Shown here one piece after another: positions 24,556 through 37,161 of a stretch of DNA of 64,000 nt; the stretch's first letter is position 1; each line of letters begins with the position of its first letter. The translations under genes were made by a program, and so were the position numbers. The stretch covers positions 95,384,136 to 95,448,135 of the forward strand of contig OY978525.1 of NCBI GenBank assembly GCA_963854835.1, given 5' to 3'. The notes under the pieces are model-generated. The model saw only the letters and a list, made by a program, of their open reading frames with translations. It made no database searches and was not told the DNA's origin. This DNA is from Megamerina dolium (taxonomy: Eukaryota > Arthropoda > Insecta > Diptera > Megamerinidae).

Positions 24556-25788
24556 TCATGGTCTGGATGGCAATGTTTGGAGTAACATCGATTGATTTTT
24601 CATCATTTCTTGCATCATTGTTTGCATTGAGTTCATGAATTGGTTCATATTCTGAATTAATGTTTGGAGCAAATGTTCAAGGGTACTTGGCTGTTGGGTG
24701 GGCAGTGAGTGTTTCTGCTCATTATTTACATTGCTTTGTTGGTGTGGGATTTGTTTTAACACGCTAGCGTATGAATTGGTTTGATTCTTGTTTGGGATTG
24801 CAGAGAAGAATTGTGTTGCATCAATATTTTGTATCTTACTTGAGTTGGCTATTTGCTCAACTGGTTTTAGAGGTTGATTGCTAGCGGAGAAATTTAGCTT
24901 TAGGGTTGTATATACTGGGCAACCTCTATAATTTGCGGTGTGATTACCTCCATAATTGACGCATTTTTTCATGCTAGCATCTCCTTTAGATTTTGGGCAT
25001 ATGTTTGATTTATGGAAATCTCCACAAATCACACAAACAGCTGGCAGGGTACAATATGTCTTAGTATGTCCATATTCTTGGCAGTTACTGCACTGAGGAG
25101 GTCCAGTTCTCTTATGGGGTTCTTCGATTGTGATTTTGCGATGCAATAAATATCGAATTTTATATATGGGGTGTACTTCACCTTTTTTTAGGGGTTTTGT
25201 TTCAGGCTGAAGCTCAATACGATATAACGGTTGAGGTATATTGCTCTTGTTGAGAATGTTCAATACTGTTTTGGCTTGATACCCATCTTCCTGAAGGGCA
25301 AGTTTGATTTCGTTAATATCAACGTTGGGTTCGACGCCTTTGAGTACAGCGATTAAGCCCTTACTACTTTTTAGCTGATATGTGTAGTAATTCTTTTCAA
25401 CAGCATCAAATTCCGCTATTACTTTGCGATAATGAGTTTCGCTGTAGATTTGCACTTTCGTTTCCTCAATTTGGCCTTTGCGAATAGGAACAACGTGGAA
25501 ATTCTTTGGTCCTATAAGACTTGTAATTCTAGAAATCAACTTATCTGAGTTGCGTTCTCTTAAGAAAATGGGTGGGGGTTTGAAATTTTTCTTGGAGATA
25601 ATGTTTTAGTCACTTTCATCACCTGAAAGCAGAGCGTATCTATTTTCCGAACTAATAGGGGCAGTGTTCTGCTTTTGAATTTTTGTTGAATTCATTTTTT
25701 TTGAATTTTGTGGACTTCTTTTTCGCTTTACTACAGTAATGTCGCGATCAATTCCAGTTTGAACAGTAACTGGTTCTTTATTAGTCAT
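24556..25788 (-). pseudogene. Jockey ORF1 (gag-like, zinc knuckles) with one nonsense codon
   Basis: One continuous frame runs from ATG at 25788 (MTNKEPVTVQTG) to TGA at 24556-24558, 410 codons, broken only by TAA at 25606-25608 after LLSGDESD. Residues from about 60 to 230 resemble the PRE_C2HC RNA-binding region of jockey gag proteins. Three Cys/His knuckles follow: CSNCQEYGHTKTYC, CVICGDFHKSNIC and CVNYGGNHTANYRGC, the last with its second Cys replaced by Tyr. A Gln/Asn-rich tail ends in Met-rich repeats. ORF1 packages the RNA and targets it to the nucleus. Its stop overlaps the ORF2 start as ATGA. Confidence 0.9.
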
Positions 25789-28140
25789 CGCATTTTTAAA
25801 TGGCTGAAAATTTTGATCAGTGTATTTTCGATAAATTTTTGTAAAATTACATATTATTATATTAGTTATTATTTTTACAGAAGTGTTTAATGCTCGCCAG
25901 ATTATGAGAGATACAGTATTACTTAATGATATGCTTTTGAAGGACTCATAGTACGATATACAAATAAAAATAAGCAAAAGTAGAAATTAATAGCTGACCA
26001 AGGAGTCTTCGCAGACACTTCGAATGAAAAAAAAACTGAACGATAGAATTTTTGTGGCATCCAAAAATAAAAAATTATGAGGAAATATGAAAAAAAACTA
26101 TGAAACTTCAAAGCGCAATATACCAAAAATGGGTCTATATAGATGCTACTTAGAGATCTGCAGGGCTCTCGATCCATGTAAGCTTAAATTCATTTACTAC
26201 GCAAAATATGGGTATAGTACAGCATTCGGAAACGTCATCAAATGAAGATGCGAATTTTTAGGCCGCCAATATTATCTATGAATATTTATGAATATGCTAT
26301 GATTACTTGTTTCATTATATTATTATGAGTACAAAAAATATATGTGGAATATATGATACCTAATTATTTCCAATTAAAGTCAAGCCATAGCGATAAAATT
26401 AAATTGTTCTACTAAGTTCGTCTAAAATTTTAAGACCTAAATTGATATGACACTGGAATATTAAAGTACTACTTCGAAGTAGAGAAGAAAATTGGCAAAA
26501 GTGTGCGATTTCGTTTATAAATTTGACATTTCCTAAATGGAGAAACAAACAATACAATCAATAATTTGCAAATTTTCATTTTTAAAAGTAAAGTATATGA
26601 TTTTTCCAATTGGTTATATTATTTTTATATTTATTTTTTTCTGTTTCAAAAGGAAAAATAACTGCTAACGAAATTCACTGTTATGTGCTAATACAGTTTT
26701 AATTATATGACGGCATATATTTACGTATGAAAAGTTTACGATAAGTCGTTAGAATTTAGACACCAATTTAGGCAGACGCACAAACACCTTAAGTAAAAAA
26801 CATACAAAATGAAAAATTCTAATAATATTTCATAAAATTCCGATAAATGTTGAAAAACAAATATACACCTTGGAACCCTCATTGAATACCTTCACCAATA
26901 TTAAACCTGCAAGTGCTCCCATATCTATTTATTCACATATGTATGTATTTATATACAAATACTTATATTAGTACATATTTCATGACACATATCAATATTT
27001 GAACACATTGATGCACGCAAACATCTGTACGCTTACGTACGTGCGCATACTTATATGCTACATAATTCCATTGTATAAGCAAATCGCACGTGCGCAACAT
27101 TAAAGTTGATCATCACTAATTCCAAACGAGTTGTATTCTTTCCGGGCATACATATTTTTGTTGGTATTACAACAATTCTTCAATTCGAATTTTATGCACA
27201 CACACACACACACATAAATACATATATAGAAGTATACATCCTTGTATGTTAATACATAGAATGACAATATTGAAATAACGAACCATATGTGTGAAAGTCG
27301 CGATGAGAGTCATAGGTGATATTAATCAAAGAAATTGTATATGAATACATATATACTCGTATATATGGATTGTATATGTGATATGTTAAGTGAAAATAAC
27401 AGTAATGAGAATAATATGTACATAAATGTATAACAATAAATATGAATTTCAATTGACATAAGGCGTTGAATAGAGAAGGAGCATTTTTTAAATTCAATCA
27501 AGCAAATGTCACGTATACGTAACTGATATTGCGATAATATTATATGAAGCATATAATTGTATATACATATGTACATATGTGTACTCGAAGCGTACATGAT
27601 ACAAAAGCCACCGCCCTTAGAAATTTCGCTGCACTTGCAAAATTTTTCAAGTGGAGTACTGAGAATAAGTTGCTATTTGATGAGTATTATATAAATGAAT
27701 TTGACTTAGTTATGAAAAGATTAAAACTAGTAGGTAAATATATAACATTTTTGTAACAAAAATCTAGTTGTTTAGAATTTTGTATATGCCAAAATGAACT
27801 GTTTTGAAGCACTGTTTTCGTAAGATGTATAGTCTAAAACAGAGATGAGAACATTTTCGGCTCATAAAGCAGTCAAAGAGACAGCGAATGCCCCGCTTCT
27901 ATGATCTTTATCTCATGATTCTCAAACAGTATAGATGCCGCAGTTCGGAAAGAAAGTAATACAAATTATAAAAGACTTACTAAACGTAATAACTGCTATC
28001 AACATTCCACATTTTTGGTTTGCGCTTGCTTATACTATATGTAAGCCGAACTTTTCTTTCAAACTCTCAAGTTTTTATGTTCATTTAAATGGGTTTTACA
28101 TTGTAGTAATAGCAATAGTGGGTGCAGTAGCAAATATTGA
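25789..28140. other. Gene-free region
   Basis: Probably includes the jockey 5'UTR at its left edge. Otherwise AT-rich, with ACATAC/ATATGTA-type repeats near 26.9-27.6 kb and a (CA)9 tract at 27197-27214. A short open frame at 27544-27756 has plausible composition but no start context or splice partner. Confidence 0.5.
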
Positions 28141-28802
28141 GATATTTTGACGAAATTTGGCATAAGTAACCTATGATCCAAGGGTACGGAGGGGATTGAT
28201 ATTAGGAATGATCAGTCAATAGCCACGCCCACACCAAGCATTCAAAGCGACTAACCTCGGAATTTCCAAAATTTTTAATTAGCTATAACTCACTTAATAT
28301 ATCATCTGGGACAACAATAATTAGCACATAGAGTTCTGCTATACTACTATATAACCTTGCCAAAAATGGACGAGCCACACCCACTGTTTACAGTAGCCAC
28401 CATACAAAATGACAGAATTTCTTTCAAATTGAGATAGCTGCAGCTTCTGCAATCTTCTGTCTAGAACAATCATAATTAATACTTAGGTTAATATGGTAGC
28501 TGGACATAATCTAGCAAAAATACAACATGCCATGGCCACTTCTTAATTGGGCTACCATATAAAGTTGAGAAAATTAAAAAAAAATTAAACCGTTATAACT
28601 GACGAACTATTCAACGTAGAACAATCAAATTTAAGGTGTGGATTAATATTGAAAAATTAATTGGATTTACAAGAAAGAGGTAAGCCACGCCCACTTTTTA
28701 TATAGCTCCCCTCATAACATACAAAGTAATCCTCAAAGTCAACCATATTTCGGTTGTAAATTAGTAATATACACAAAAATACACAAAAATACACAAATAT
28801 AC

Positions 28803-28885
<83 letters not shown>

Positions 28886-28960
28886 TCTACATATGCAGGG
28901 TATAATTTGGTCGGCCCCAGCCGACTGTAAGGTGATTTTTTATACAATCGTATGATAACG
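28141..28960. repeat. Dispersed-repeat-like segment with (AT)37 microsatellite
   Basis: The segment contains three spaced copies of a CCACGCCCAC-type motif (near 28223, 28375 and 28684), a perfect (AT)37 run at 28807-28880, and a GC-rich inverted repeat GTCGGC..GCCGAC near 28909-28924. GC content and word use differ from the surroundings. Such CCACGCCCA-containing stretches recur in dipteran genomes, which suggests a dispersed repeat, but I cannot define its ends or class. Confidence 0.5.
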
Positions 28961-31900
28961 AAATCCTTGCCTCAGAGTAATGTAAAGATGTAAGTTGTCT
29001 TTTCTCTAAAGAATTAAATTAATCATTATGCAAGATCTTAATTAGTGTACAGATTCAACAAAGCACATAAGAACTCTATAATTAACATAGCTTGAAAACT
29101 TTAATTTGTCACGATGAGTTATAAATGTGCAAGTAAGCAAACTTTTGTTGTGTTTACAGTGTTCAAAAAATGTTTTCCGTACGGTAAAACGCCATTAGGC
29201 CAAATATACACTCTATTATTAGGGAAAACAAAATAAAATTAATAAAGGTTTTGTAAAAAAAAAAAAGTTTATTTTTCAAACTGCGAACATTAGTGAAGTG
29301 TAAATGTAAATTAATTTACCACATTTTTGTTTTTTACACACTGTGCAGCCACACTTGTATACCTGTTAGTATTGTAAAACGGAGTATGAGAAATTGTGTT
29401 TCGCCCTTCATGCTGGCTCTTTGTTGCTCCCCTCAAATAGCGCTCAATTGTGCCAAGCTGGCTGATAAGTGCATCTCCTAGGAGCTACTTTACTCATCAC
29501 TGGTCTAAAGCATCATGTGGTAAAAGATAAAAACTCGATGTATCGATTTCCTTAAGTTTATGCAATAAAAATTCAATTATAATTTGATTTATCAATTGAA
29601 AATGTGCTTCATTTGATTTTCTTTGCAAAAAATCGTCAATTGTTATTTATTCTAACATCTAAAGATGTATTTTTTATAGAACTATGAATATAATAATGCT
29701 AAAATGCTAAACAGATAGTTACATTTTACTCATACGCCCTGTGGCATCAAATTCGATACATTGCGCGTTTAAATGTATTTTCTAAGGCAGAGCTACATTT
29801 TAGTATTTGTTACATTTAAAAATTTTGTATGGTCAACAATTAAATTGATTGTAGCAGTAAAAGATCTATACAAGCTTACATTTAAACTTTCCTGAGACTA
29901 AACCTTAGAATGTAAATATTTTGCATGTTCGTTTTATGTATTTGAGTTTAAACACGTATGCCATTACATATTTACATATCTATATTTATAATTTCTTAAG
30001 AATAGTCATAAAAAGGTTGCATAAAGTTTACTCAACAAACAAGCAAGAAGTCCTTGAAAAGGTACATGCTCACACACACATACACAACTACATACAATTT
30101 CACTAAGTAGGCTTATGGTTGCTCATTTTGTTGACATTCTTTTATTCTTTGGTTGCTTTGGTGATAAGTTTTTAATTTTGCCAGTATGATGTTACGCCTT
30201 TAGCTAAGTAAAATATTATGTAAATATGTTTTCAAATGAAAATATTTTCTTAGAAAGTGCTTACCTATTTTAAGCGGATTATATTTCTATCTTTATAAGT
30301 AGGTTTCAAATAAATGTAAAAGTCAAAAGAATCTCCAATGCAAAGTGTCATGGTTAAAACTAAGACAGCTTATTATTTATCATAATATTTATACTCATAC
30401 TAATCTCACCAACTTTATAATTACAATTATAAATAATTATTGCCATTATACATACAATTGAATTAATCATACATAATTAATCATTATTTCCAACACAGCC
30501 AGTTACGCTACTTCTTCTACTTAAAAAAAAAACTATAAACTCATTTTAATTGCCGCATTTAATATTTCAGTAGTGGTTGAGTTTAAAGACGGCTGATAAA
30601 GGAGAATTTATCAAGCAAATTGCTTAATTTTATCTTCTGCAACAGATTCTGAGAAGAATGATGAAGACGACAAAATTGCCTACCCACGTGAGATTCACGT
30701 ATCCAGTTATATGGCAACGCTTGACACATTTTAATAACTCTCAATTCTCCAAACGCAATGGAGTGTACTATAAATAAAAATGATATTACATAGAGAAAAA
30801 TGGTTGTTAAAATACAGCACAATACTTTATGTATATGCTAAAACTAACCACTGAAGCCACACCGTCTCTATTAGTAGGTACTGTGTTTCAACATCAACAA
30901 CAACTACAAGTAGACAGTGGAAACAAAAATACATCCATGGACGAAGCAAAAGAAAGCGCCAATAATGAGTTTAACGTTCAGCGCATTTTAAAATTCTCTC
31001 AAATGTGTCACATGAATATTCAAGAGAAACATTCAACAAATAAAGTTTTGTTGTTGTTGTTTACTACTACTGTCAAATTGCCATTACGCGTTTGATGTTA
31101 TTGCCGCCGTTGTTGATGTTGCTGCCAATTGCTGCTATTGCTCGCTGAATTTAAACGATTCACACGGGCCATCACAAAAAAGGCCTTTTATCAACAAACT
31201 CAAACATCAACACGCTTACAACCACCATCGACGTTGTGGTTTTCAGATTAACTTACATGTTAAGTCATTGAGGAGCTGAAGAGGATAAAATAATCAAAAA
31301 TAAAAACTTTTAGAATGTTTTGATGGCTAAAAATGAAAACAGAAAGCATAAGCTATAGCCAGATGTGGACAGGTTAAATAAAAAGTGTATTCAAGCACAT
31401 GAAAATTATTCCCTTGTGTACGATAATGAAGAAAATATAGCGACACTTGTATTATTATGTAAAACGATGGTGAAAAAGTATCGTGTTAATGCAAAACTAC
31501 TAAACTACTAAACGATCTAACCAGCACTTGACAGTAGATAAAAAAGTGAACAAATTTGTATTGTGTATGTTTAACTAAATAATTGAAAATTTTTTAGAAA
31601 ATTCTATGCTATAATAGAAAATTGCTGATTACTGGTTTCAATCTTCATTACTAAAACGCAATGAACAAAAATGATATAAAATTGGCCTATGAAAATTACT
31701 TGGTTCAGTTTTTCAACAAAATATACCTTTCAATTCAGTAAAAATTTCTATAATCTTAAAAACCCAATAAGCTGTTTTAAATTTATACCTGATCGTTTTT
31801 GGAAATTTTCAGGAGCTGTTTAATTTATCATTGTCATTTGGAAAATAAACAAATAAATAAATAAATAAATAATTAATTAAAAAACTTGAATAAAATGCTT

Positions 31901-33240
31901 TGAATAATCATTCACCATAACTTTCCCGACAGACACCAACTAGCATTCAACCGCTTTGTTTAGTGCTTCCCTCCTAGGGGCCTTTATCATTTCTTCTTTT
32001 CTTTTCGATTAATTTTTCTTTCATTTTATACGTATATGTATCTATATATTTATATATATATATTTTGTTTTTACTAATGGTTTAGGCAGCAATACGCAAT
32101 ACCACAGCATAGTTTACGTGTTTCGCATAGTAAAAACCATATTTAAGCAGTTTTGGTTAAATTGTGGTGGTTACTTCTCTTCTTTGTGTTCAACAATAAC
32201 TTCAATTCAATTGAGTGTATAGTATGTTGTTTTGTTTTTATTGAAATTTATGTGATTGCATTATTGAAATGGACTATAACCAATACCAGTAAATAAATTG
32301 GTCAGTGGACATTGCGGCATTGGACATTTGGGAATTCAACTGAGGAATTCTAGTCACCTTTGAACGAGTAAATTAAAGAATTCAATTATAAATAAGATAC
32401 ATGCTATCAACTGAAATGTCTCTGAAATGGTATGCGTTTGTGTGCGCGAGTGTATGGGTATGTGGAAATGTTAGTATTTAGTTGAAGGTTCCGCCTTGCA
32501 AGAGATCAAAAGAATGTTATATTCTTCGCAAATAGCAAATTGAAATGTACACGAGCATAAAATTCCTGTTTAATTACTGCAATTTCTTACGTATATTTGA
32601 AACTATATAAAATGTATACAATTAAATATTTTATTTTTCATAAATTTCACTTTGCAAACAGGCAAAAATTTCTAGTTTTTTGAGTTCAAAAGGGACAATA
32701 AACGAATATTTTTTGTTTATTTGAATTGCCACAATATAATTTAAAAGCCAATATTTAACACAAAAACAGAGTTTGCATTATTTTAAAATTTATTTATTTC
32801 AAACCTTATCATATTAGTCATTAAGACAAATATTAGTTTCTAATAATCATTTAATTTAAATTAATTTGCAGACTATATTTAATTCGTCATGTCTCTATTG
32901 TGAATGAGGAATTATTATTCTCCCCACTGTCAAACAAATTTTTAATATCGCGTGCTTCATTAATTACTTTATTATTACAATGAAAAACAAATATTTATAT
33001 TTAATTTATATATAAATATCATAGATTTCTGTAAAATTCTATTCAATCATATCTTCTCGGTTACTTTAAAATATTAACGCAATACTAATTAGAAATATTC
33101 ACATTGCATTGTGAATGTCATTTGCTTATCAAAACTGTTATACACCTGCTGTACGATGACATTTGAAGGGGAAGTATAGTATAAAATTACTACTCTTATT
33201 ATAGTTTCTAATTGGACTTGCTTGTTGTAAAAAGTAGACA
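28961..33240. other. Gene-free region
   Basis: No supported gene. It has CAA/TTG trinucleotide stretches near 31.0-31.2 kb and an (AAAT)n tract near 31850-31875. The right end is the promoter region of the isochorismatase gene. Confidence 0.5.
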
Positions 33241-33246
33241 TCAGTT
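33241..33246 (+). promoter_or_regulatory. Candidate initiator of the isochorismatase gene
   Basis: TCAGTT matches the arthropod initiator consensus (TCAKTY) and lies 28 bp before the ATG. No TATA box sits at the right distance; TATAAAA at about 33179 is too far upstream. Confidence 0.4.
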
Positions 33247-33268
33247 ACATATTAATAAATAATACAGA

Positions 33269-34020
33269 ATGGCGAATAGTTTACGTTTCTTGAATCCAAA
33301 GAAAACATTATTTCTTTTGTGTGATTTACAAGAGAAATTCCGACCAACAATGCCGCTCTTTGATAATATGATACAAAATGCAATCAAACTGGTAAGTGAC
33401 CTTTGCAAATAGAATATTTTTTATAGACATATTATATTAGTATCTCCCGTCTAGACAAAAGCTGGTAAAGCACTGGAAATTCCATTAATTGCCACTGAGC
33501 ATTATCCAGAGAAGTTGGGAAAAATTGTATCAAATCTTGATGTTAGCCATGCTAAAGCTATTGTCGGCAAAACACGCTTCAGTATGATAGTGCCAGAGGT
33601 TGAGGCGAAAATTAAAGAAATTTTCGGTGATAAACCAAATGATGTTGTACTCTGTGGAATTGAGGTATGGTTATACATAAATATTATATTGTATATACAT
33701 ATTGAAATTATAATTCACATATAAACTATTTATATTAATAGTCTCATATTTGTGTGGAACAAACTGCAATGGATTTACTTGAGCGTAATATTAATGTTTT
33801 CCTAGTCGCGGATTGTTGTTGCTCCCGTTTAAATCAGGATCGTGATTTAGCGTTGGATCGTTTACGTAAAGCTGGTTGTGTAATTACAACTAGTGAAAGT
33901 GTAATATTTAATTTATTGCGTGATAAGGATAATCCAAAATTCGATATTGTACGAAAATTTGTAAACCATCCTTCACAAGATATGCAATTAAGTAAAGAGG
34001 GTGAAAGCACAAAATTATAA
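33269..34020 (+). CDS. Isochorismatase-family cysteine hydrolase (ISOC1/2-like)
   Basis: Three exons, 33269-33391, 33455-33664 and 33742-34020, all joined in phase 0 with GT..AG introns, give 203 aa, the usual length of animal ISOC1/ISOC2 proteins. The cysteine-hydrolase triad is visible: Asp19 in LCDLQEKF, Lys80 in VGKTRFSM, Cys115 in GIESHICVEQT; the exon 2/3 boundary falls just before the Cys. No signal peptide or membrane segment is present, so it should be soluble; animal members are found in cytosol, peroxisomes or mitochondria. Animals make no isochorismate and the substrate of this branch is unknown. An initiator-like TCAGTT is at 33241 and AATAAA at 34116. The family assignment is certain, the orthology group less so. 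Confidence 0.95.
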
Positions 34021-34115
34021 ATTATCTAGATGTTGCTAACATGATTCAAGTGATGTTATTTGTATATGTATACTAAAAAGTTTAAAATAATACAATATTG
34101 TTATCATTGAAGTTA

Positions 34116-34121
34116 AATAAA
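34116..34121 (+). terminator. Polyadenylation signal of the isochorismatase gene
   Basis: AATAAA 96 bp after the stop codon, in an AT-rich 3'UTR. Confidence 0.65.
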
Positions 34122-34965
34122 ATTAACAATATGTTATGACAAGATATTTGGACTTGCTTACAATGGTGATGACTATTGAAGACATAATGACAACGACATG
34201 ATCTGTACGAGCTGAATGTCGATATCAAATAGCTTGATCTATGCGGCCATTTGACAGGAACATTTCGTAAAATAATTAATTTCCAGTGCGTTTCCCTTAC
34301 AATGTTGACTGTTAACTATTGGGACATGCTTAAGAATATATGAATCAAGTAAGCTTCTGCTGTTTTAATTTACTTTCAATATAATAACGATTTCGATATT
34401 CTGCAATATTCATGAGCGAGTTAAATTCAAACAAAGATGGCGGTGTGCTTGCTTCTGACTATTTTGACTACTCAATGGAATTTTTATTTTTCCGTAAGTA
34501 TTCGCTTTGCTTATGGTATTTATATATCAGCGAAGGGTTGTTGCTTTACATGTAGCGTGTGCCTATAGTACATACGTGTAGTTATATATGTAAATGTATA
34601 TACATGTACATATGTACATATATCTTTAGCTATGAATATAGAATACTTGTCGCATAACCCGCCTATAAAATATAAATATCAATGTGAATTTTATGAAAAT
34701 GTACTCGTATTTTGCATTGATTAGATGACATTTGCTCAATAAAATTTTATTTTATTTTATTCTTTTACCATTTCTTTGTACAATCGAAATATTGTCGTAG
34801 AAATGAATGTAAAAATCAGCTAAATTACGTAATAAGAATTTAAAATGTGAAGATTAGTTATGTAAAAAGTAAAACAATCAACCAATATTTCTATTTCGAT
34901 GAAATAAAAACAAATGCTTGATGCCGCGTACACACACTTAAATTGTTCTATATTATCATTATCGT
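34122..34965. other. Intergenic spacer
   Basis: Separates the isochorismatase gene from the cuticle gene on the other strand, so the two genes converge here. No further gene seen. Confidence 0.55.
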
Positions 34966-35476
34966 CTAATGATGTACATTATGTAGAACCTTACGTTGTG
35001 GATGAAGAACAACATTTTTCTCCACATGACGATCGTTTTGCTCTTCCTTCCGTGGATGTGCCTTAATATATTCCAAAGCTTTGAGAATTGCTTCTGGTGT
35101 TGGTGGTGGTGTTGGCAAAAGATCACCATGTGGATGATAACCAAGCTCATCAGCTGTGTAGCTTATTTTCACAGGTACTCCTTCGCTACTCAGATAATGG
35201 TATTCTCCATGAACTGAGTGCTCATCACCAGCTTCATCGACACCAATGCCATTTGTGGCAGCGAAAGCATATTCAAAATGTCCATGACCATCATTGATTC
35301 TATAATCCTTTTCAACATGTGCGTGTGCATCATCATCAACAGCCATAACAATGGCAATCAATGTGGCGAAAAGAAACTGCAAAATACAAATAATATTAAT
35401 TTTAATTTCATTATTCTTAAAATAATATGTAAATTTATACGTTAAATATCAAAGCTCTGCTTACATATTTAAACAT
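34966..35476 (-). CDS. RR-1 cuticle protein (CPR family), long form
   Basis: Exon 1 (35465-35476) is only MFKY; a GT..AG intron leads to exon 2 (35376-34966). The product is 140 aa. Residues 1-17 are a signal peptide ending at MA before VDDDAHAH, so it is secreted into the procuticle. Residues about 34-92 are the extended R&R consensus of RR-1 type (GHFEYAFAATNG, then YTADELGYHPHGDLLPTPPP), which binds chitin in soft cuticle. A His/Lys-rich tail follows. The 12-nt first coding exon after four codons is the hallmark gene structure of this family. A TATA box lies at 35556-35563. The neighbour at 37162-37509 is a diverged paralogue in the same orientation. Confidence 0.95.
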
Positions 35477-35555
35477 TTTAATAATATTTTCGTGTGTCCT
35501 GGAGCTACTGTTATGGTTATTTGGTGAATGATGATTTTGTAAATTGATGCAAAAC

Positions 35556-35563
35556 CTTTTATA
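35556..35563 (-). promoter_or_regulatory. TATA box of the RR-1 cuticle gene
   Basis: The minus strand reads GGTATAAAAGG, 80 bp upstream of the ATG, which leaves room for a short 5'UTR. Fly cuticle genes are typically TATA-driven and stage-specific. Confidence 0.8.
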
Positions 35564-35574
35564 CCTTTTACAAA

Positions 35575-37161
35575 ATTTATTTCTGTTTACTTTTTATCGG
35601 ACATGTCCAACGTATATACATATATATCGTACTTACCGACAAATTTTAATTGCAAACAAATCAAGACTGTTAAACCAGTTCAATAACAACAACAGTAAAT
35701 GTACATAAATTATTTAAGTAGAATGTCATCTCATTATTCTTTTGTATAATATTTTTTAGATCATTTTCAACCACAATATCTAATTTATTATGAAGTGTAT
35801 GAAATAATCGTTGGTAGCTTCTTGAATAAATTGTAAATAATAAATTTACTTAAATATTTTTACATTTACAACTTAATTTAAATCAACTTAATCAACTGTT
35901 GATGATATGTAATTATTTTACGATATCAATACCAAATGCTTTAGTCATGTACATATATGCGTATAGAGTCAATAGTGGTGATTATCCACTATCCTTACAA
36001 AGTAATAAACAAATAAATAAAAGGGTATGTTCTATATTAAAACAGCTGTAAAATATTGTGAATTATTTATTGTTCATTTTATTGAAATTGTTATACCTAC
36101 CCCAATTATAACAGTTCAAATACGTCCGTCGGAAGTTACATTTGTACGAGGAAGCTCGTTAGGATAAGACATGCTTTATTTTTAGTGGATATAATTTTAT
36201 TGAATTATAAGTTTGATGAAGTAAGGATATTGACATGAAGATAGAGACCCTGGTACACTTTTGTAAACGAAACTAATTTTCTGTAGTGGAAAAATTTGAT
36301 TCATTGCTATCAAGTTTTGTTTGTTTTCAAAAGATTCAAATTATTCTACTAATTTTGAAGTTACATACTTTCAACAGAAATGAATTCATCACTAAACTAA
36401 TGTGCACTTAGCACATTCTACTAAATTTCATATATAATTTATATAAAAAATATAATAAATATTTAATATTTAAATTTTCTCATAATTAATTTTGAGCTTT
36501 AATTAAAAAGAATGATAAGGAATTTACTGTAACTTTCTATGAAATGTCCCAACTTACAGACCATTATGACATTATTTTGTCATTATTATCATTATTTTTA
36601 TTCACTCTAACAAGCTTAATTCTATGAATTTGCTATTTGTATTTGTTGAATTATTGTGATTGTTTAATTTATAACCGTATCGAATTAATTAAATTGTTTT
36701 TTCTTTTTCTTCCAAAATTGACCAATGAGATGTGTTATACTCGTAAATATAAGAGTTATAAAATGTTAACTGTCGCACATGTTGATATGACATAAAAAAT
36801 ATTGTATGTACTTTTAATTGCTTTAAAACGAATTTGGAAGAGGTCAATAATTTTGAAAACCAGTTTTAATCAACATAAATATTGTTTACTTTTTTTTATT
36901 AATATATTTAAAATTGTTTTTTTAGAAACACATCTATAGCACAGAAACGTAATAGCGCTTTACCATATACTTGTAAGATGAATTAAAACTTGTTCAATAT
37001 TTCCATTGTGTATAAGTACATATTAATTTACAAACATCATCAAAAAGATTTTAATTATTATATCGTACACATATGTATGTACATATACCTTTGTATTATT
37101 TATAACATTTCATATTACAATCCCATTTGTACACATAACAAATCCAAATTGTGTGGCATAT
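35575..37161. other. Spacer between tandem cuticle genes
   Basis: AT-rich; holds the promoter-proximal region of the 35-kb cuticle gene and the 3' flank of the 37-kb one. No other gene seen. Confidence 0.55.

Larger units (their letters stand above)
19801..24559 (-). pseudogene. Jockey ORF2: endonuclease-reverse transcriptase, multiply broken
   Basis: ORF2 starts at 24559 with MSCLKICHWNANGLSQHRLE, the apurinic-type endonuclease N-terminus (N and E as metal/catalytic residues, then SETHF). The gypsy insert splits it at 24221/22057. The endonuclease resumes as FLVAGDFTAKHTHWG (N replaced by T in the usual GDFNAKH) and SSDHSP. A TAG stop follows at about 21227, then a frameshift near 21110. 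The reverse transcriptase palm appears as FLDITQAFDKVWHDG, a frameshift near 20640, then AGVPQGSILGP and FADD. Codons are missing between FADD and KVNESKS. The C-terminal region (YLGIHLDRRLTW to the stop at 19801) is in another frame. It is closely related to the shorter copy at 48288-49414. Confidence 0.92.
19648..25788 (-). mobile_element. Jockey-like non-LTR retrotransposon, nearly full length, interrupted
   Basis: The element runs on the minus strand from at least the ORF1 start (25788) to an A-rich tail at 19648-19665 that follows an AATAAA-type signal. Without the 2163-bp LTR insert and its duplicated 4 bp it spans about 4.0 kb, close to the usual jockey size once a 5'UTR is added. It encodes ORF1 (gag-like, zinc knuckles) and ORF2 (endonuclease plus reverse transcriptase with FADD, the jockey-clade form of YXDD). 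Stops and frameshifts in both make it inactive. The 5' limit is uncertain: the 5'UTR may extend a few hundred bases beyond 25788. Confidence 0.92.

Noticed and set aside
25781..25800. Target duplication ATTTTTAAAT for the long jockey copy (also near 19639)
   Set aside because: It would leave only a few bases of 5'UTR and is a low-complexity word; chance is likely.
27544..27756. 70-residue frame with ATALRNFAALAKFFKW
   Set aside because: Composition is plausible but I find no supporting acceptor, donor or homology; start context is inside CATATGTA repeats.
30829..31095. 88-residue + strand frame
   Set aside because: No homology or splice partner; overlaps trinucleotide-rich DNA.
33179..33186. 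TATA box for the isochorismatase gene
   Set aside because: TATAAAA is about 60 bp from the initiator-like TCAGTT, too far for a working pair.
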